Shown: piece after piece, positions 61,701 through 64,000 of the stretch
Position numbering within the stretch: the stretch's first letter is position 1
Layout: every line of letters starts with the position of its first letter
Assembly: GCA_964035795.1 (NCBI GenBank)
Contig: OZ038320.1
Span: forward strand, 8,516,671-8,580,670
DNA from: Pterobdella sp. o SKG-2022
Taxonomy: Eukaryota; Annelida; Clitellata; Hirudinida; Piscicolidae
Direction: 5' to 3'
DNA: 64,000 nucleotides
Position numbers and translations under genes: made by a program
Notes under the pieces: model-generated
What the model was told of the DNA's origin: nothing
Databases searched by the model: none
The model's input: the letters and a program-made list of their open reading frames with translations, nothing else

Positions 61701-63781
61701 CAGTTTTTCTAGTTGTTTGATCTTACTCTGCACTTGGGATGCTCTGTTGGCGTTGTATCTGAAGCGGTCGATGAAGATCTGTGCGAGTAAGTTTGTCGTT
61801 GTTTTGAAGCATTTAATGTATATCTTAAACTATACTTTGAAGGTTACTTTCTAATGATGAAAATCTATTAACCCACACTGGGTATTGTAAATTGATAAGG
61901 TAACCATTACTCTATAAAAATTATCACAAAAACATAAAGTTTAAAACTGTAAGACCAACATTATCAAATAAAAGTACTCGAAAATTAAATTATTTAACAT
62001 GTATATTTAATGAAAAAATGAGTATTCAATAAATGGAACACAACACATGCAGTATATTACATAACTTATATAATCAAAACATACACATCGTAACCTCCAA
62101 AATACATATAACACAGTACACCCTACAGAATATATATAATCAAAACATAAACCATCCAACCCCCACATTCACACACAGCATACGACATAACCCTCCAACC
62201 ACTACCCACCTGCAGATGTGCCCTCACTTCCATTTGAGCCTCATACTCCTTTTGCTGGTTCTTCAGCTTTTCCCCCCTCACCTTCACAAAATCCTCAAAG
62301 TTTCCTGTGTTTGTTGAAAGCGCAGTGTGATGTTATAAACAGTTGGGTGACTGATTTTAAAATAAAATATTAAAAAAAGCTTTTTAAAGTCTGGTAAATG
62401 CATAAAAATCAACGTAACATAAAAAACTGAAAACAAATAAAACTTCAAAAACAACCGACCTTTATAAGAGTCGATGATTTGGTCATGGAGATGAAGAATA
62501 TCTGTGCAGACAGAGTTCAAGAATGATCTGAGAAGATCAAGTTATCAATGGCTTATCTCATTGAATGTGTGTTATAAGAATTAAATACATTTTTTTTCGT
62601 ATATATGTATCTATTAAGCTATCGATCAATCTATCTACCTATCTATTCATTAAATTATCTATTTATAAGTCAATCTGGTATATATGAATGTCAAGCTAAA
62701 AGATTCAAGATAACCTGTCGTGAGAGACTACCAGAATAGTCGTAGGCCACGTCTGAAACATAAAATTAATAAGCCCATAGTATATTCAAATAAAAAACAA
62801 TGCAAAAAATAAAAAATTCTTATCAAAACCAGTGCCAGCTCAATACACAGATAATAGAAAATCAATATAAATCTTCTTCTTAGTCTATAATTAAACTTAA
62901 AATGAGAGCAACTTTGGAGAAAAGCCTATAAATAAACATAAAGACACATGAAATTATTTGAATATTCTTATAAACTGCAACAATCAACAGTGCAAACCCA
63001 TATAGACCTCACCTGTAGGTACTCTTCAAGCCATATGACTGCCTTCATGTCCAACATGTTTGTGGGCTCTGATATTTACAAATAACAGAATGTATAAGAC
63101 GAGATTTCCGTTAGAGTTTTTGATATCATATATTAAAGAATATATTTATAATACTAATATTCTAATTATTACTAATTAATATGTATGAAAATTAATTATT
63201 ATAGATTTAGAAGAATTAATTTACCGTCGAGAAGTAGTAAGTCTGGCCTGTGGGACATTCATAAAGTAAAAGTATGAAAAATTTCAAAATTTTCATTAAA
63301 ACTCATTCAAGATAGATAACTAGATAGATATGTGAGAACCATCATACGGGAGAACGATGAATGATAAATCAACAACATATACATAAATATACAAATATAT
63401 CTATAAAGCAATAACCTGGAATAGAGGGCTTGTGCCAAAGCCAGTCTCATCCTCCAACCTCCTGAGAACTCCCTTGTGGTGGTTTAAAAATGGCTTTGAG
63501 AGATAAAGCTTCTAAATGATTAGTAATTGCATCGTTGTGAACGTTTTGTTTAAATGGAAAGTTTTGAGTAGTTCTATGGTATTATATTTATTCAATACCT
63601 CATACAATTGGTGCTATACATAACCAATATAAACTCCACCTAAAGTTCATGATTCAAACTTATAAAATGTATCATCCTGAACAAAACAACTGCCCTCAAT
63701 TGTATGTGATACAAATTCTCACCTGGTAGGCCTGGTCTGGTGCTCAGACTTGAAGCCCAGTCCTGCAAGTATCACTGCAGC
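58787..63781 (-). CDS. ABCF3: ABCF3-type ATP-binding cassette protein (5' end outside window)
   Basis: Seventeen exons: 63781-63723, 63472-63416, 63247-63225, 63068-63013, 62752-62715, 62527-62460, 62304-62210, 61778-61702, 61484-61440, 61164-61074, 60679-60641, 60434-60396, 60089-60016, 59927-59860, 59657-59525, 59350-59263, 58936-58787 (stop); exactly 1200 nt in phase. The visible part begins near the signature of the first cassette (REFSGGWRMRLALAQALYS), then Walker B RPDLLLLDEPTNML, H-loop TILVVSHDR, linker with FIDRFRYNANRASQVQSK, second Walker A GENGAGKTTLL, LKIGYFSQHHVDQMDL, signature SLSGGQKSRVAFAIM, Walker B FMILDEPTNHLDMETI and H-loop VVLVSHDERLI. No membrane segments, as in all ABCF proteins, which act in translation and its control; ABCF3 also has antiviral and growth roles in mammals. 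The N-terminal region and first Walker A lie outside the window. Confidence 0.95.
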
Positions 63782-64000
63782 CTGTTGGTCGCCATGATGC
63801 ATAACAATTGATTACAAAATTATGAACAAATGTATTCGTTTGTTACAGCAGAATTTTGAATTATCGAAAGAATTGAAAAAATAAGTTATTTCCTACTCCT
63901 TTTATTTGTTTATTAAATATTATTAATTTTATTCTTGTTTTTTGGGGAAATAGAAGTTATTCTAACTTATTTATTAAATAAATTACTTTTTAGTCATATG
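63782..64000. other. ABCF3 intron at the window edge
   Basis: AT-rich sequence upstream of the 63781 exon with no further ABCF3 exon; it is presumably an intron running out of the window. Confidence 0.6.

Noticed and set aside
62033..62317. 94-codon plus-strand frame
   Set aside because: Antisense to an ABCF3 exon; Thr/His-rich low complexity.
1..64000. CRISPR arrays, rRNA genes, complete tRNA genes, integrated virus
   Set aside because: Scanned for by eye and none found; the only viral-like enzyme is the LINE reverse transcriptase.

Overview
This is a strongly AT-rich nuclear window from a multicellular animal. Genes are split into many short exons with GT-AG introns that keep reading phase. 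The gene set includes a chaperone for Wnt co-receptors (MESD), PIP4K2, a DAPK-type ROC-COR protein, an SR-cyclophilin of the PPIG type and the ciliary kinesin KIF6. LINE, SINE and MITE-like debris also fits an animal. The species cannot be named; the composition would suit a cnidarian or another AT-rich invertebrate with motile cilia. There is no bacterial operon, CRISPR array or provirus.

Layout. 1-5.9 kb (-): ankyrin-ROC-COR protein related to death-associated protein kinase but with no kinase exons; its 3' end lies outside the window. 7.3-14.8 kb (-): complete PIP4K2 lipid kinase, 15 exons. 15-17.2 kb: spacer with a possible Tc1/mariner relic. 17.3-18.2 kb (+): complete Cu/Zn superoxide dismutase. 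18.6-20.5 kb (-): internally deleted non-LTR retrotransposon. 21-25.9 kb (+): poorly known gene with a region resembling the farnesoic-acid-O-methyltransferase (FAMeT) domain. 26.2-30.9 kb (+): KIF6. 31.0-32.9 kb (+): MESD, starting 138 bp after KIF6. 33.1-37.7 kb (-): coiled-coil protein of unknown family. 37.7-39.2 kb (-): TMEM216/TMEM80/TMEM17-like membrane protein. 40.4-47.0 kb (+): SR-cyclophilin. 47.4-52.9 kb (+): SLC13-family transporter. 54.5-57.5 kb (-): leucine-rich-repeat protein. 58.8-63.8 kb (-): ABCF3-type ATPase, 5' end outside the window.

Exons were chained by hand using splice sites, reading phase and remembered family sequences. Models for SOD, PIP4K2, KIF6, MESD, the cyclophilin, SLC13 (one phase gap), ABCF3 and the ROC-COR gene are well supported. 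The FAMeT-like gene's 5' half, the TMEM216-like gene and the 5' end of the LRR gene are not.

The most notable points are: a PIP4K2 whose catalytic aspartate (MDYSL motif) reads glycine; an SLC13 transporter that lost its second SNT-type sodium motif; a kinase-less DAPK relative; a KIF6 intron flanked by a near-perfect direct repeat; and a SINE whose tail resembles the 3' end of the LINE in the same window. The genes are ordinary cellular genes with no evident shared pathway, although KIF6 and the TMEM216-like gene both point to cilia.
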